NCBI GenBank assembly: GCA_002049785.1
Contig: MUKB01000018.1
Span: 1 to 18,261 of the forward strand
Source of the DNA: Caldifarciminota bacterium 4484_100
GTDB taxonomy: Bacteria > Hydrothermota > Tepidihabitantia > SM23-42
Reading direction: 5' to 3'
Length of the DNA: 18,261 nucleotides
The notes under the pieces are model-generated. The model worked only from the letters and a program-made list of their open reading frames with translations, was not told the DNA's origin and ran no database searches. Within the stretch, counting starts at the first letter, position 1. Each line of letters opens with the position of its first letter. A program made the position numbers and the translations under genes. Below are positions 7,140 through 15,344 of the stretch, one piece after another.

Positions 7140-9020
7140 CTATTTGACTTTATTACGCAACTCAAATATCCGTGCCCGGGCCTTCTTATTATCAGGTTCC
7201 TCTTCAAGAACTCGTTGATAACAGTAGAGCGCTTTCTTATATTTACCTCCAAAGTAGTAGACCGCACCAAGGTTATAATAGACATTCTTCAGATGATAAC
7301 GCGACCTTCTCAGTACCTCAAGATACAGAATCTCTGCAGCACGAAATTTAAGGTTCATATAGGCGTAGAATGCCATCTGCATCAAATCATATGGGAAGTA
7401 CTGTTCTCTATAAAAACCTTCAAGCCAGAGAAGGGATTTGCCCTTGGATGGAAGTCTGAGGATATCCCAGGCTCTTTTTTTATCTATTGTTGTATCTATC
7501 TTCATCTGGGCAATATTCTGGAGAAAATCTAAGGTCGGGATTTCTACGGCAAAATCCTTTCGGGCATAGATAACCGACCTATGGTCCCAGTAGATAGGCC
7601 GCCAATCAGTCATCGTCATCAGGTCGATATCCCAGGCCAGGGCCTCAGGATAGGAGTAGTCATAGATAATCATATCAGGACGATACTTCTTTACCAGCTT
7701 TTTCAACCCCCCTTTGGTGTGGCTTAGATGATACTCCTTGAAAAACCTCTCTTTCATCACCTCTAATCGACCATCTATAAAAACCGGCTGGCGCACCCCC
7801 CAGATAAGCCAGGAACCGTGATTCATATCATTCAGAATTCTTCCCTGCAATCTGTTTCTGGTAATAAATTCTGCAGCACCGAGCGGATGAACAAAACGGT
7901 CAAGGCCCAGGCCGAAGTTTCCGCCGCCCTGTTCAATATAGAACGCATTGGTGATTACCCTTAAACTGAACAGCACGATAATAACGAGAAAGATATAAGG
8001 CCCGTTTCTATCGAAAAAGACGGCAAGATGATATCTTTTATATTGAAAACCGCTGAAGAGTTCTTTTATTGATAAACCAATGATCTGAACTGCCACAATT
8101 ATAAAGAGCGGTATATTGCGCACCGCGGTGAATGAGATATAAAAGAAGAGTGCTACAAGAAGATAGTCATAAATTCTTCTCTTCTTATAAGTAATTATAA
8201 AAAGTATAAAAGTCACTACGCTAATAACATAGTATGTATAAAGAGGCAGTGATGCCATATGTGTGACTGCGCGCCCGGACCAGGGTGATGCAAGTTCTGA
8301 TATCACATCCTTGAATATACTCGTTGACTGAAGACGGGTAAAGAGATAAAAGGGGAAGGCAATGCCCTTAAAGAGATACGGATTTATAATAGAAACTGCA
8401 GTGGCAATCAGGGACCATTTTAAAAGTCTCTTATCAGGGCTCCGCCTGCGAAACCATTCACCAATAAAATAGCATCCCATAGTGACCCAGCCGAGGATAA
8501 ACAGACCGTGAAAATTTACCCAGAGAATCTGAATTACCGGAAGAAGAAACAGAAAGTTCTTTTTATGTTCAACATATTGGTCCAGGATAAAAAGAAACAG
8601 AGCCAAAAATATCCAGGTGACAATCTCGGGCCTCACACTAAAGCGAATTTCGGTTGCGCTGACCGCCCAGAAAAGTATGACACTGATAAGCCACAGCGGG
8701 ATCCGGGCCGACTTCATTCTCAAGAATATTATTAAAAAGACCGTAATAATAAGAAGTGTATTCATTATGTTTATGCCACAGTAACCACCAATTGTGAATA
8801 CTAAATACAGGATTATCTGATACAGCCAATACATTGCAATATACTCGTTCTGATTGACCGTGTATGTGAAGACATCATAATGATGAAAAGAATGGTTTTT
8901 GAGCATCCACTCACCACCACGCAGGTGAAATCCGATATCAAGGTCAATAATCTGACGCAGGGAAAGGATTATAATCAGAACAAATATCCCGATAATCGCC
9001 AGAATCCACTTCTTCTTCAT
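7140..9020 (-). CDS. Polytopic GT-C-like membrane protein with C-terminal TPRs
   Basis: The 626-residue protein has about ten or more hydrophobic spans in its first 375 residues. The first loop reads DIGFHLRGGEWM and then HYDVFTYT, matching a family of large membrane proteins with a D-x-H-L-x-x-G-E-W loop that resembles GT-C glycosyltransferases using lipid-linked sugars. A soluble region follows with FIDGRLEVMKERFFKEY, and the last 60 or so residues form TPR pairs (YYNLGAVYYFGGKYKKALYC). Neither donor nor acceptor can be inferred, and catalysis is not proven. It is the last gene of the recA-recX-alaS operon, beginning 10 bp after the alaS stop. Its stop lies 6 bp from the end of the convergent radical SAM gene. 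Confidence 0.72.
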   Translation of the reverse strand: MKKKWILAIIGIFVLIIILSLRQIIDLDIGFHLRGGEWMLKNHSFHHYDVFTYTVNQNEYIAMYWLYQIILYLVFTIGGYCGINIMNTLLIITVFLIIFLRMKSARIPLWLISVILFWAVSATEIRFSVRPEIVTWIFLALFLFILDQYVEHKKNFLFLLPVIQILWVNFHGLFILGWVTMGCYFIGEWFRRRSPDKRLLKWSLIATAVSIINPYLFKGIAFPFYLFTRLQSTSIFKDVISELASPWSGRAVTHMASLPLYTYYVISVVTFILFIITYKKRRIYDYLLVALFFYISFTAVRNIPLFIIVAVQIIGLSIKELFSGFQYKRYHLAVFFDRNGPYIFLVIIVLFSLRVITNAFYIEQGGGNFGLGLDRFVHPLGAAEFITRNRLQGRILNDMNHGSWLIWGVRQPVFIDGRLEVMKERFFKEYHLSHTKGGLKKLVKKYRPDMIIYDYSYPEALAWDIDLMTMTDWRPIYWDHRSVIYARKDFAVEIPTLDFLQNIAQMKIDTTIDKKRAWDILRLPSKGKSLLWLEGFYREQYFPYDLMQMAFYAYMNLKFRAAEILYLEVLRRSRYHLKNVYYNLGAVYYFGGKYKKALYCYQRVLEEEPDNKKARARIFELRNKVK

Positions 9021-9030
9021 CTTGAGTTAC

Positions 9031-11622
9031 TTATAACTTTTTTTGGGTATCAACTTCGACAACAACCTTTTCCGTTCCAAACTTCTCCCTCAGATAAGAG
9101 ATTACTCCGGATAAATTCTCTATCTTTCCTCCCCCCCCTTCAGCAAGATGGGATTTACCACCGCCTCCACCTCCGAGAATTTTACTCAACGATTTTATAA
9201 GCCTGTCTGCAGGATAGGTTTCCTTCTGCTTTTCACCCACAAAGACAAGGTAATCTACTTTTTTATTCACAATTCGATAGAGGAGACCGATACAATCATC
9301 TTTTTTCGCCCGAATGATATCCGCAATCATCCTCATTGTATCCCGGTCATAATCAAATCGCTTTATAATAACCTTAACATCTCCCTTCTCAACCATCCCA
9401 AGGATCTGTTCAGCATCACGCCGGGCAAGATATGCACGGTATTTCTGATTCATCTGTTCCAGTTCCTTTATTCTTTTCTGCCATTCATCGAGCCGCTTAA
9501 TCAACCCTCTATCCGTTCCTAAAATTCGTCCAAACTCTTTTGTAAGCCCCAGATTCCTTCTCATCTCTTCGAAAAGCCTCTTTCCCACCAGAACCTCAAC
9601 CCTTCTTATCCCGGCTGCGGCTGACTCCTGGTTGATAATCTTAAACATCCCAATCTCACCGGTGCGCTCTAAGTGGATACCTCCGCAGAGTTCAATCGAG
9701 AAATCACCGATCCTGACCACCCTTACCCTTTCTCCATACTTCTCACCGAATATCGCTATCGCCCCCATCTTCTTTGCCTCGGGCAATGTGGTATAAAATT
9801 TTTCCACCGGGAGGTCATTGAGAATCTGTTCAATCACAAGATCCTCTATCGCCTTAACTTCGTCATCGCTCAGGGGATTGAAGTGTATAAAATCGAACCT
9901 AAATCGACCCGGTTCAACAAACGAACCCTCCTGCCTTGCATGCTCCCCTAATATCCGGCGCAGGGCTGAGTGGAGGAGATGGGTTGCAGTATGGGCCCGG
10001 GCACTCTCCTTGCGGAGATTTATATCAACCCTCGCCAGTACCTTACCAGGTTTGAACTTTCCCTGAACCACTTCACCATGGCATACCCTCATCCCCTGAA
10101 ACCAGTATGTATCGAGGACCTTTATCTTAAAGCCCTTCCCAAGGATCTCGCCCTGTTCACCTACCTGACCACCGGCCTCGGCATAAAACGGCGATTCTTC
10201 TAAAACGACTTCAATCTTGTTATCATACTCATTAAATCTCAAAATTTCAGTTTCAACCTCATCCCTTTCATATCCTACAAACTTTCCATCACCCTCTGTT
10301 ATTATCTGCCATTCACCCTTGGGAGTAAATTTTGCCTTGGTCTTAGAGTGCTCCCGTGCCTGTTCCAGGCTTCTCTTGAATCCCTCTTCATCCACCCTGA
10401 TACCTTTCTCCTTCGCAATCTCCTTTGTAAGTTCTATAGGAAAACCATAGGTATCATACAATTTAAATGCCAGTTCACCTGATATCCCTTTTCCCTGCTT
10501 AAGAATCTCCTCAAACTGTAAAAGTCCTCTTTCCAATGTCGCAAGGAACCTCTCCTCTTCAGATTTTATGACCAAGGAGATCTCCTCTCTCCGTTCTAAA
10601 AGTTCAGGGTATGGTTCCTGATAATGGGCAACAACTCCAGGCACAAGGCGATACAAAAACGGACCTTCAATCCCAAGGTTTCTACATAGCCTCACCGCCC
10701 TTCTCAGGATGCGGCGCACTACATAACCCCGCTCCTCATTCGAAGGGATTACCCCATCACCAATGGCAAATATCAATGCCCGGATATGGTCTGCAATGAC
10801 ATTAATATTCACATCGGTCTCCTGGTCTTTTCCATATTCAAGTCGGGCCATCCCAGTTATCTCTTTAATAATGGGGAAGAAAAGGTCGGTGTGGAAATTT
10901 GAATCCTTTTCCTGGAGGATGGATAAGAGCCTTTCCAGTCCCATCCCGGTATCCACACCACGATTCTTCAGGGGCAGTCGTTCACCATCTATGGTCTGAT
11001 TAAATTGTGGAAAGACAAGGTTCCAGACCTCTGGATAGCGATCACAATCACATCCTGGTGCACATCCTTTTCTACCACAGGAAAATTTTGGACCCAGGTC
11101 ATAGAAGATTTCAGAACAGGGACCACAGGGCCCTGAATTTCCTGCAGGTCCCCAGAAGTTATCATCATCGCCAAGCTTGAAGATCCGTTCCGGTTTCAAC
11201 CCGACCTTCTTTAACCAGATATTGTAGGACTCCTCATCATCGATATGGACTGATACATAAAGTTTACTCTTATCGATAGTCAGAACCTCGGTCAGATATT
11301 CCCAGGCCCATAATATCGCCTCCTCTTTGAAATAGTCACCGAACGAAAAATTTCCCAGCATCTCAAAGAATGTATGATGCCTTCTTGTTCTACCCACCTG
11401 ATCTAAGTCTGACAATCTTAAGCATTTCTGGACACTTGCTGCCCTCTTGTAAGGCAGGGCAACCGCGCCGGTCCACAACGGTTTGAATTGAACCATCCCT
11501 GCACTCGTGAACAGAAGGCTGGGGTCATCCTTCGGGATCAATGACATTGAGGGAACAATCGTATGCCCCTTTGCGGAAAAGAAATCGAGAAAACTCTTTC
11601 TTAGCTCATTACTCTTCATCAT
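9031..11622 (-). CDS. alaS: Alanyl-tRNA synthetase
   Basis: The 863-residue enzyme charges tRNA-Ala. It shows the class II core: the N-terminal DPSLLFTSAGMVQFKPLW, RTRRHHTFFEMLGNFSFGDY (about 78-97) and GMGLERLL (226-233). A CGRKGCAPGCDCDRYPEVWN segment is the cysteine-rich form found in several bacterial AlaS proteins. The editing domain has HTATH at 544-548 and CGGIH at 646-650, the zinc and deacylation motif. The C-terminal DHHA1 domain contains glycine-rich GGGGGGKSHLAEGGGGK, the second glycine run being encoded by a G8 tract (9131-9138) that reads in frame. Length is typical. The start overlaps the end of recX by 14 bp; a second ATG follows immediately. Confidence 0.98.
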   Translation of the reverse strand: MMKSNELRKSFLDFFSAKGHTIVPSMSLIPKDDPSLLFTSAGMVQFKPLWTGAVALPYKRAASVQKCLRLSDLDQVGRTRRHHTFFEMLGNFSFGDYFKEEAILWAWEYLTEVLTIDKSKLYVSVHIDDEESYNIWLKKVGLKPERIFKLGDDDNFWGPAGNSGPCGPCSEIFYDLGPKFSCGRKGCAPGCDCDRYPEVWNLVFPQFNQTIDGERLPLKNRGVDTGMGLERLLSILQEKDSNFHTDLFFPIIKEITGMARLEYGKDQETDVNINVIADHIRALIFAIGDGVIPSNEERGYVVRRILRRAVRLCRNLGIEGPFLYRLVPGVVAHYQEPYPELLERREEISLVIKSEEERFLATLERGLLQFEEILKQGKGISGELAFKLYDTYGFPIELTKEIAKEKGIRVDEEGFKRSLEQAREHSKTKAKFTPKGEWQIITEGDGKFVGYERDEVETEILRFNEYDNKIEVVLEESPFYAEAGGQVGEQGEILGKGFKIKVLDTYWFQGMRVCHGEVVQGKFKPGKVLARVDINLRKESARAHTATHLLHSALRRILGEHARQEGSFVEPGRFRFDFIHFNPLSDDEVKAIEDLVIEQILNDLPVEKFYTTLPEAKKMGAIAIFGEKYGERVRVVRIGDFSIELCGGIHLERTGEIGMFKIINQESAAAGIRRVEVLVGKRLFEEMRRNLGLTKEFGRILGTDRGLIKRLDEWQKRIKELEQMNQKYRAYLARRDAEQILGMVEKGDVKVIIKRFDYDRDTMRMIADIIRAKKDDCIGLLYRIVNKKVDYLVFVGEKQKETYPADRLIKSLSKILGGGGGGKSHLAEGGGGKIENLSGVISYLREKFGTEKVVVEVDTQKKL

Positions 11623-12214
11623 TCAATGATTCATAAATCTTCTCGATATCAAAACCGCGATTTAAGAGTCGTTGAATAATCTTCTTGCGTCCCGAAGGGC
11701 TACTCTTATCAAGATGCGCTAACCTCTGTTTTATAAAATTCTTTATCAGAGAAACTTCATCCCGTTTTGCTACTACCTTCGAGATAATACTTTCTGCCAC
11801 ACCCTTCTTCCGTAATTCCTGAATGATATATCTATTACCCCTTGGTTTCAATTTTGTATAATCACTGACAAAATCGCGGGCAAACTTCTCATCATCGAGG
11901 ACCTGTTCATTTATCAATTCTTCAATCACCTCATCCACCATTGCCGGGTCATAACCCGCCTTCAATAGTCGGCCTTTCAATTCCTTTATTGCCCGCTCAC
12001 GATAATTCAATAGCCGGTATGCCCGTTGTTTGATCCTTGCTTTCTCTTCTGACCTTAATACATTATTGAGTAGTATCTCATCAACTTCATCGCCTGGCTT
12101 GAGGTCATACTTGATGAGCAAATCATTCTGGATACCAAAGGCAAATCGGTCATCGATATAGATTGAAGAACGTCCCTTATGCCTTTTTTGAGGTTCGATC
12201 CTGCTTATCTTCAC
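11609..12214 (-). CDS. recX: RecX, regulator of RecA
   Basis: The protein binds RecA filaments and limits their activity. I place the start at GTG 12214, giving 201 residues beginning [20 protein letters not shown], because RecX proteins usually begin with this K-I-x-x-I-E-x-Q-K-R pattern. The open frame extends to 12391, but that upstream part is an overlap reading of recA. Then comes [12 protein letters not shown] and three-helix RecX repeats ([20 protein letters not shown], then a segment with [11 protein letters not shown]). The chosen start overlaps the recA end by 38 bp, and the recX end overlaps alaS, so expression is probably translationally coupled. Confidence 0.9.
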   Translation of the reverse strand: MKISRIEPQKRHKGRSSIYIDDRFAFGIQNDLLIKYDLKPGDEVDEILLNNVLRSEEKARIKQRAYRLLNYRERAIKELKGRLLKAGYDPAMVDEVIEELINEQVLDDEKFARDFVSDYTKLKPRGNRYIIQELRKKGVAESIISKVVAKRDEVSLIKNFIKQRLAHLDKSSPSGRKKIIQRLLNRGFDIEKIYESLNDEE

Positions 12215-13217
12215 TGTCTGAGGATTTACCAAACAATATCTCGCGAAGCTTCTTTTCCACCTTCTGGGCAACATCCTTGTTCGACTTAAGAAATTCAATT
12301 GCCGAATCCCTTCCCTGGCCAATCCTTTCATCGCCGAATGAATACCAGGACCCTGCTTTCTGTAGTATATTATGCTGAACTCCAAGATCAATCAGTTCGC
12401 CATAGCGAGAGATACCTTCACCATAGATAATGTCAAACTCTGCAGTTCTAAAAGGAGGGGCGAGTTTATTCTTCACCACCTTTACCTTGGTTCGGTTGCC
12501 GATGATTGAGTCACCCTTTTTTATTGAGGAGATTCTCCGGATATCACAGCGGATCGACGAATGGAATTTCAATGCCAGACCACCCGGAGTTGTTTCAGGA
12601 GAACCAAACATCACGCCGATCTTGTGCCGGATCTGATTTATAAAGATTGCACAGGTCTTTGATTTGCTTATCACCCCGGTCAGTTTTCTTAAGGCCTGTG
12701 ACATCAGCCGGGCAATGAGTCCCACCTGCATCTCTCCCATCTCACCCGCAATCTCAGCCTTGGGAACCAATGCGGCAACAGAATCTACGACAACAACATC
12801 GACTCCTCCTGAACGGGTAAGTATCTCAGCAATCTCTAAGGCCTGTTCTCCGGTATCAGGCTGGGAGATCAGAAGCTCATCAAGGTTGATTCCTAAGGCC
12901 TGGGCATAACTCGGATCAAAGGCATGCTCAGCATCAACAAAGATTGCAGTACCGCCTGCCCGCTGGGCCTGGGCAATGGCCTCAAGACCCAAGGTGGTCT
13001 TACCGCTGGCCTCAGGTCCGTAAATCTCAACCACCCTGCCCCTGGGGAATCCTCCAATACCGAGGGCATAATCAAGACCCAAAGAACCGGTAGGGATAAC
13101 ATCCACCTTAACCTTGGCACCCTTCTCGCCCAACCGCATAATTGAACCCTTACCAAACTGTTTTTCAATCTGGCTGATTGCAAGATTCAAAACCTTCTCT
13201 TTATCATCCTTTGCCAT
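12177..13217 (-). CDS. recA: Recombinase RecA
   Basis: The 346-residue protein is the DNA strand-exchange ATPase of homologous recombination and the co-protease of the SOS response. Visible motifs are the Walker [10 protein letters not shown] (67-75), Walker [11 protein letters not shown] (141-150) and the DNA-binding loop around [13 protein letters not shown] (201-213). The C-terminus is short and charged, as usual. A strong AAAGGAGG site precedes the ATG, and a promoter lies at 13235-13262. It is the first gene of a four-gene operon. I looked for but did not recognise a LexA-type operator between promoter and start. Confidence 0.98.
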   Translation of the reverse strand: MAKDDKEKVLNLAISQIEKQFGKGSIMRLGEKGAKVKVDVIPTGSLGLDYALGIGGFPRGRVVEIYGPEASGKTTLGLEAIAQAQRAGGTAIFVDAEHAFDPSYAQALGINLDELLISQPDTGEQALEIAEILTRSGGVDVVVVDSVAALVPKAEIAGEMGEMQVGLIARLMSQALRKLTGVISKSKTCAIFINQIRHKIGVMFGSPETTPGGLALKFHSSIRCDIRRISSIKKGDSIIGNRTKVKVVKNKLAPPFRTAEFDIIYGEGISRYGELIDLGVQHNILQKAGSWYSFGDERIGQGRDSAIEFLKSNKDVAQKVEKKLREILFGKSSDSEDKQDRTSKKA

Positions 13218-13234
13218 ACGCCTCCTTTTTCTCT

Positions 13235-13262
13235 ATCTTAATTAAAATTTCTTCTAAGTCAA
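13235..13262 (-). promoter_or_regulatory. Promoter of the recA-recX-alaS operon
   Basis: On the minus strand, TTGACT (13257-13262) and TAAGAT (13235-13240) are separated by 16 bp. Transcription would begin near 13228, just ahead of the recA ribosome-binding site. The left inverted repeat of the transposase element starts only 14 bp upstream of the -35 box. Confidence 0.65.
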
Positions 13263-13276
13263 GACACATCATCCTG

Positions 13277-13295
13277 GTGCCAGGTGTAAACTTTT
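13277..13295. repeat. Left terminal inverted repeat of the RAYT element
   Basis: GTGCCAGGTGTAAACTTTT, reverse-complementary to 14194-14212 at 18 of 19 positions. The TTTAAACTTTT that follows partly repeats the inner end. Confidence 0.8.
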
Positions 13296-13301
13296 AAACT
13301 T

Positions 13302-14156
13302 TTAATATCTGCATCTCTTTAAAACCTTTACCACCGCCATAGTTGAAACCTTGAAAATCCTGGCAATTTGAGTTGCTGACAGCCCGTATTTCTTCTGCAA
13401 CATTACAAATGCCTTGTGCCGCAGCCGTCGCATTGTTCGACCTGTGGGGTTAAGCAATAAATCAGTCTTTACTTTCAATCGTTTACTCAAAACCTCCAGC
13501 AGATCTTCGTCAAACTCTTCATCGTCTTTGTCATTGATTAATCCTCTAATATCCTTAACAAATTTTTCATCTCCGGTGATTAAATCTGAACTCTCATCCC
13601 AGTCAACCGGGCCAACCTCTACCCCCAAAACAAAGTTTTGGTAACGCTGATAAGCATCCTTTCCACGACCAAATTGGTCAAGAATCACCTCAGGAGCCAG
13701 AAAGCCTTTGGGTGCCAAGCCAATATAAACCCGATAACTTATCCAGGGGTAATCCTTCGGGTCTTTTACAAGCCCAGCTTCTATGGGTTGACGATGAATA
13801 TAACGGGAGAGCCATAGACCATAATTATTCAATTGAACCACACGATTATTAAATCGCTCACCAAAGACATGGCCAACACGGCTGAGTATCCGATTGAAAA
13901 ATTTTGCATAACCACCATGCAGACACTTCATAAGTTCGGAGACCTTACCAGAGGGGTCAAACAGGAACAGATGCACATGCCATTTCATTAAGGCATAAGC
14001 GATTACTTTAATCTTATAATACGAAGTGTAATCCTTTAAAAAATCAAGGTACTGCTTGTAATGCTTGGTATCTTTAAAAATAGCATTTCGATTATTGCCC
14101 CAGGCATAGATATGGTGGTATAAACCTTTACCTTTCAGTCGAGGTTGCCTCGGCAT
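13302..14156 (-). CDS. REP-associated tyrosine (Y1, HUH) transposase
   Basis: The 284-residue protein starts MPRQPRLKGKGLYHHIYAWG, typical of RAYT/TnpA_REP enzymes. The HUH metal-binding motif is WHVHLFL (His60, His62), and the likely nucleophile is Tyr119 in SRYIHRQPIEAGLV. Both motifs are intact, so activity is plausible. The family cleaves and joins single-stranded DNA at hairpin ends. Beyond the Y1 domain (about 1-150) there is a C-terminal extension ending in a helix-turn-helix (254-284, with LSATQIARIFKVSTMAVVKV), similar to the DnaA-like tail of longer RAYTs. It is flanked by inverted repeats and sits between recA and the sigma-factor operon. I chose the ATG at 14156 because it begins the conserved N-terminus. 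Confidence 0.9.
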   Translation of the reverse strand: MPRQPRLKGKGLYHHIYAWGNNRNAIFKDTKHYKQYLDFLKDYTSYYKIKVIAYALMKWHVHLFLFDPSGKVSELMKCLHGGYAKFFNRILSRVGHVFGERFNNRVVQLNNYGLWLSRYIHRQPIEAGLVKDPKDYPWISYRVYIGLAPKGFLAPEVILDQFGRGKDAYQRYQNFVLGVEVGPVDWDESSDLITGDEKFVKDIRGLINDKDDEEFDEDLLEVLSKRLKVKTDLLLNPTGRTMRRLRHKAFVMLQKKYGLSATQIARIFKVSTMAVVKVLKRCRY

Positions 14157-14193
14157 TTAATATGATAATTAAAAATTGAGGGCTGTCAATATC

Positions 14194-14212
14194 AAAAGTT
14201 TACACCTGGTAC
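14194..14212. repeat. Right terminal inverted repeat of the RAYT element
   Basis: AAAAGTTTACACCTGGTAC pairs with the left repeat with one mismatch. It ends 10 bp before the -35 box of the sigma-factor promoter, so the element abuts promoters on both sides. Confidence 0.8.
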
Positions 14213-14222
14213 GCAAGTTGTG

Positions 14223-14250
14223 TTGCAATTTTATAGAAACTGGCTATCAT
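14223..14250 (+). promoter_or_regulatory. Candidate promoter of the ECF sigma operon
   Basis: TTGCAA (14223-14228) and TATCAT (14245-14250) have a 16-bp spacer. Transcription would start near 14257, only about 5 bases before the ATG, so the message would be almost leaderless. I do not recognise an ECF-type promoter here, but its consensus in this organism is unknown. Confidence 0.5.
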
Positions 14251-14261
14251 ATCCATAGGCT

Positions 14262-14789
14262 ATGTCAGAAAAGGACAATCTTAAAGACTTAATAAAAAGG
14301 GCGATCCGAGATGATGAAGAGGCCTGTAACCGGATTCTCAATTTATATAAAGGCAGGATCTTCAGCTATGTATATCGTATGGTCAGAAATTATCATGATG
14401 CCGAGGATATTACCTTTGATGTTTTTATTAAATGTTTTAAAAATCTACCAAAATTTGACCTATCCAGACCTTTTATCCCCTGGCTATTCTCTATCGCCCA
14501 TAATCAGGTAATCGATTTCTTCAGGAAACATCGCATCGAATATGAATATCTGGATGAGAGGCAAAGCACCGAGGATGGACCAGAATCCAGATATGAGAAA
14601 AAAATAATAGTAGAAAAGGTCGAAAAGGCGATCGCCCGGTTATCACCGTTGGACCGTGAACTTGTCATTCTCTTCCATAAAGAAGAGCACTCCTACCAGG
14701 AGATCAGCGAAATCCTCAACCTTCCCATCAGCACCATAAAGACAAGACTCCACCGGGCAAGGAAGCGACTCAGGGAGTTAATAAAGTGA
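14262..14789 (+). CDS. ECF RNA polymerase sigma factor
   Basis: The 175-residue protein has only the two domains of group IV (ECF) sigma factors. Region 2 is at about residues 12-85, with RIFSYVYRMVRNYHDAEDIT, then DVFIKCFKNLPKF and PWLFSIAHNQVIDFFRKHR for core and -10 binding. Region 4 is at about 118-172, with LSPLDRELVILFHKEEHSYQ, then EISEILNLPISTIKTRLHRA as the -35 binding helix-turn-helix. It would direct RNA polymerase to a small regulon, perhaps including its own operon. The next gene encodes a zinc-binding membrane anti-sigma factor, the usual partner. No strong ribosome-binding site precedes the ATG, in line with a near-leaderless transcript. Confidence 0.93.
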   Translation: MSEKDNLKDLIKRAIRDDEEACNRILNLYKGRIFSYVYRMVRNYHDAEDITFDVFIKCFKNLPKFDLSRPFIPWLFSIAHNQVIDFFRKHRIEYEYLDERQSTEDGPESRYEKKIIVEKVEKAIARLSPLDRELVILFHKEEHSYQEISEILNLPISTIKTRLHRARKRLRELIK

Positions 14790-14819
14790 AACCCCGGGTA
14801 TTTTTTATCGTATTACTTA

Positions 14820-15344
14820 ATGATGAAACATAAGAATATCGAACTGCTAATTGAGAAAATGATGGATCGGGAGCTAACACCGGATGAGCTGGAGGTTCTT
14901 AAGACCCATATCCAGCACTGTCCAGGATGTCGGATGTACTACGAGGAGATGTGTTCCATCAATCAGAAATTATTCGATCTGATTGAATTCTATCCAAACC
15001 ACAACTTTAATGAGCGGGTACTCAGAACATTGGGATTTACCAAAACCTTCGCCTGGAAAAGGCTTGCAACGGTCTTCAGCCTGGTATGGTTGGCATCAAT
15101 CATTTCTATATTTCTTATTCCTTGGCCCAAGGAATTGATGAATCTGGTGTTGATAAGAAGCCCAAAGATTCTTACAGTTTACGAGAATCTTTCTTTAATA
15201 ATAACTTCGCTATTCAATCTGATTAAACCATTTGTTCACAGCCTTTTGAACCCTGGATATATAATACCGGGCTTGGCATTGAGCATACTGTTATTCTATA
15301 TCCTGGGTAAGGAGATAACAAAGGAGGCAAGATGTTCTTTTTAA
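14820..15344 (+). CDS. Zinc-binding membrane anti-sigma factor
   Basis: The 174-residue protein begins with a zf-HC2 type anti-sigma domain. HIQHCPGC gives the H-x3-C-x2-C zinc motif, preceded by a helix (ELTPDELEVLKTH) and followed by one (RMYYEEMCSINQKL). Two hydrophobic segments follow at about 80-100 (TVFSLVWLASIISIFLIPW) and about 142-162 (IIPGLALSILLFYILG), so the chain probably returns to the cytoplasm, leaving only a small outside loop. It should hold the preceding sigma factor at the membrane until a signal is sensed. It lies 30 bp after the sigma gene and overlaps the next gene by 13 bp, which suggests coupled translation. Confidence 0.88.
   Translation: MMKHKNIELLIEKMMDRELTPDELEVLKTHIQHCPGCRMYYEEMCSINQKLFDLIEFYPNHNFNERVLRTLGFTKTFAWKRLATVFSLVWLASIISIFLIPWPKELMNLVLIRSPKILTVYENLSLIITSLFNLIKPFVHSLLNPGYIIPGLALSILLFYILGKEITKEARCSF

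Larger units (their letters stand above)
13276..14212 (-). mobile_element. Single-gene RAYT element with terminal inverted repeats
   Basis: A Y1 transposase gene is bracketed by GTGCCAGGTGTAAACTTTT (13277-13295) and its reverse complement (14194-14212) with one mismatch in 19. The left repeat lies 6 bp beyond the stop of the transposase gene and the right one 37 bp upstream of its start. REP-associated transposase genes are typically flanked by such palindromic or inverted sequences. I saw no target-site duplication, as expected for HUH enzymes, and no other copy of the end sequence in the window. Confidence 0.8.

Noticed and set aside
7120..7160. Weak palindrome between the convergent radical SAM and membrane genes
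   Set aside because: Arms around AAGTC/GACTT are short and bulged, and no T-tract stands out, so I do not call a terminator.
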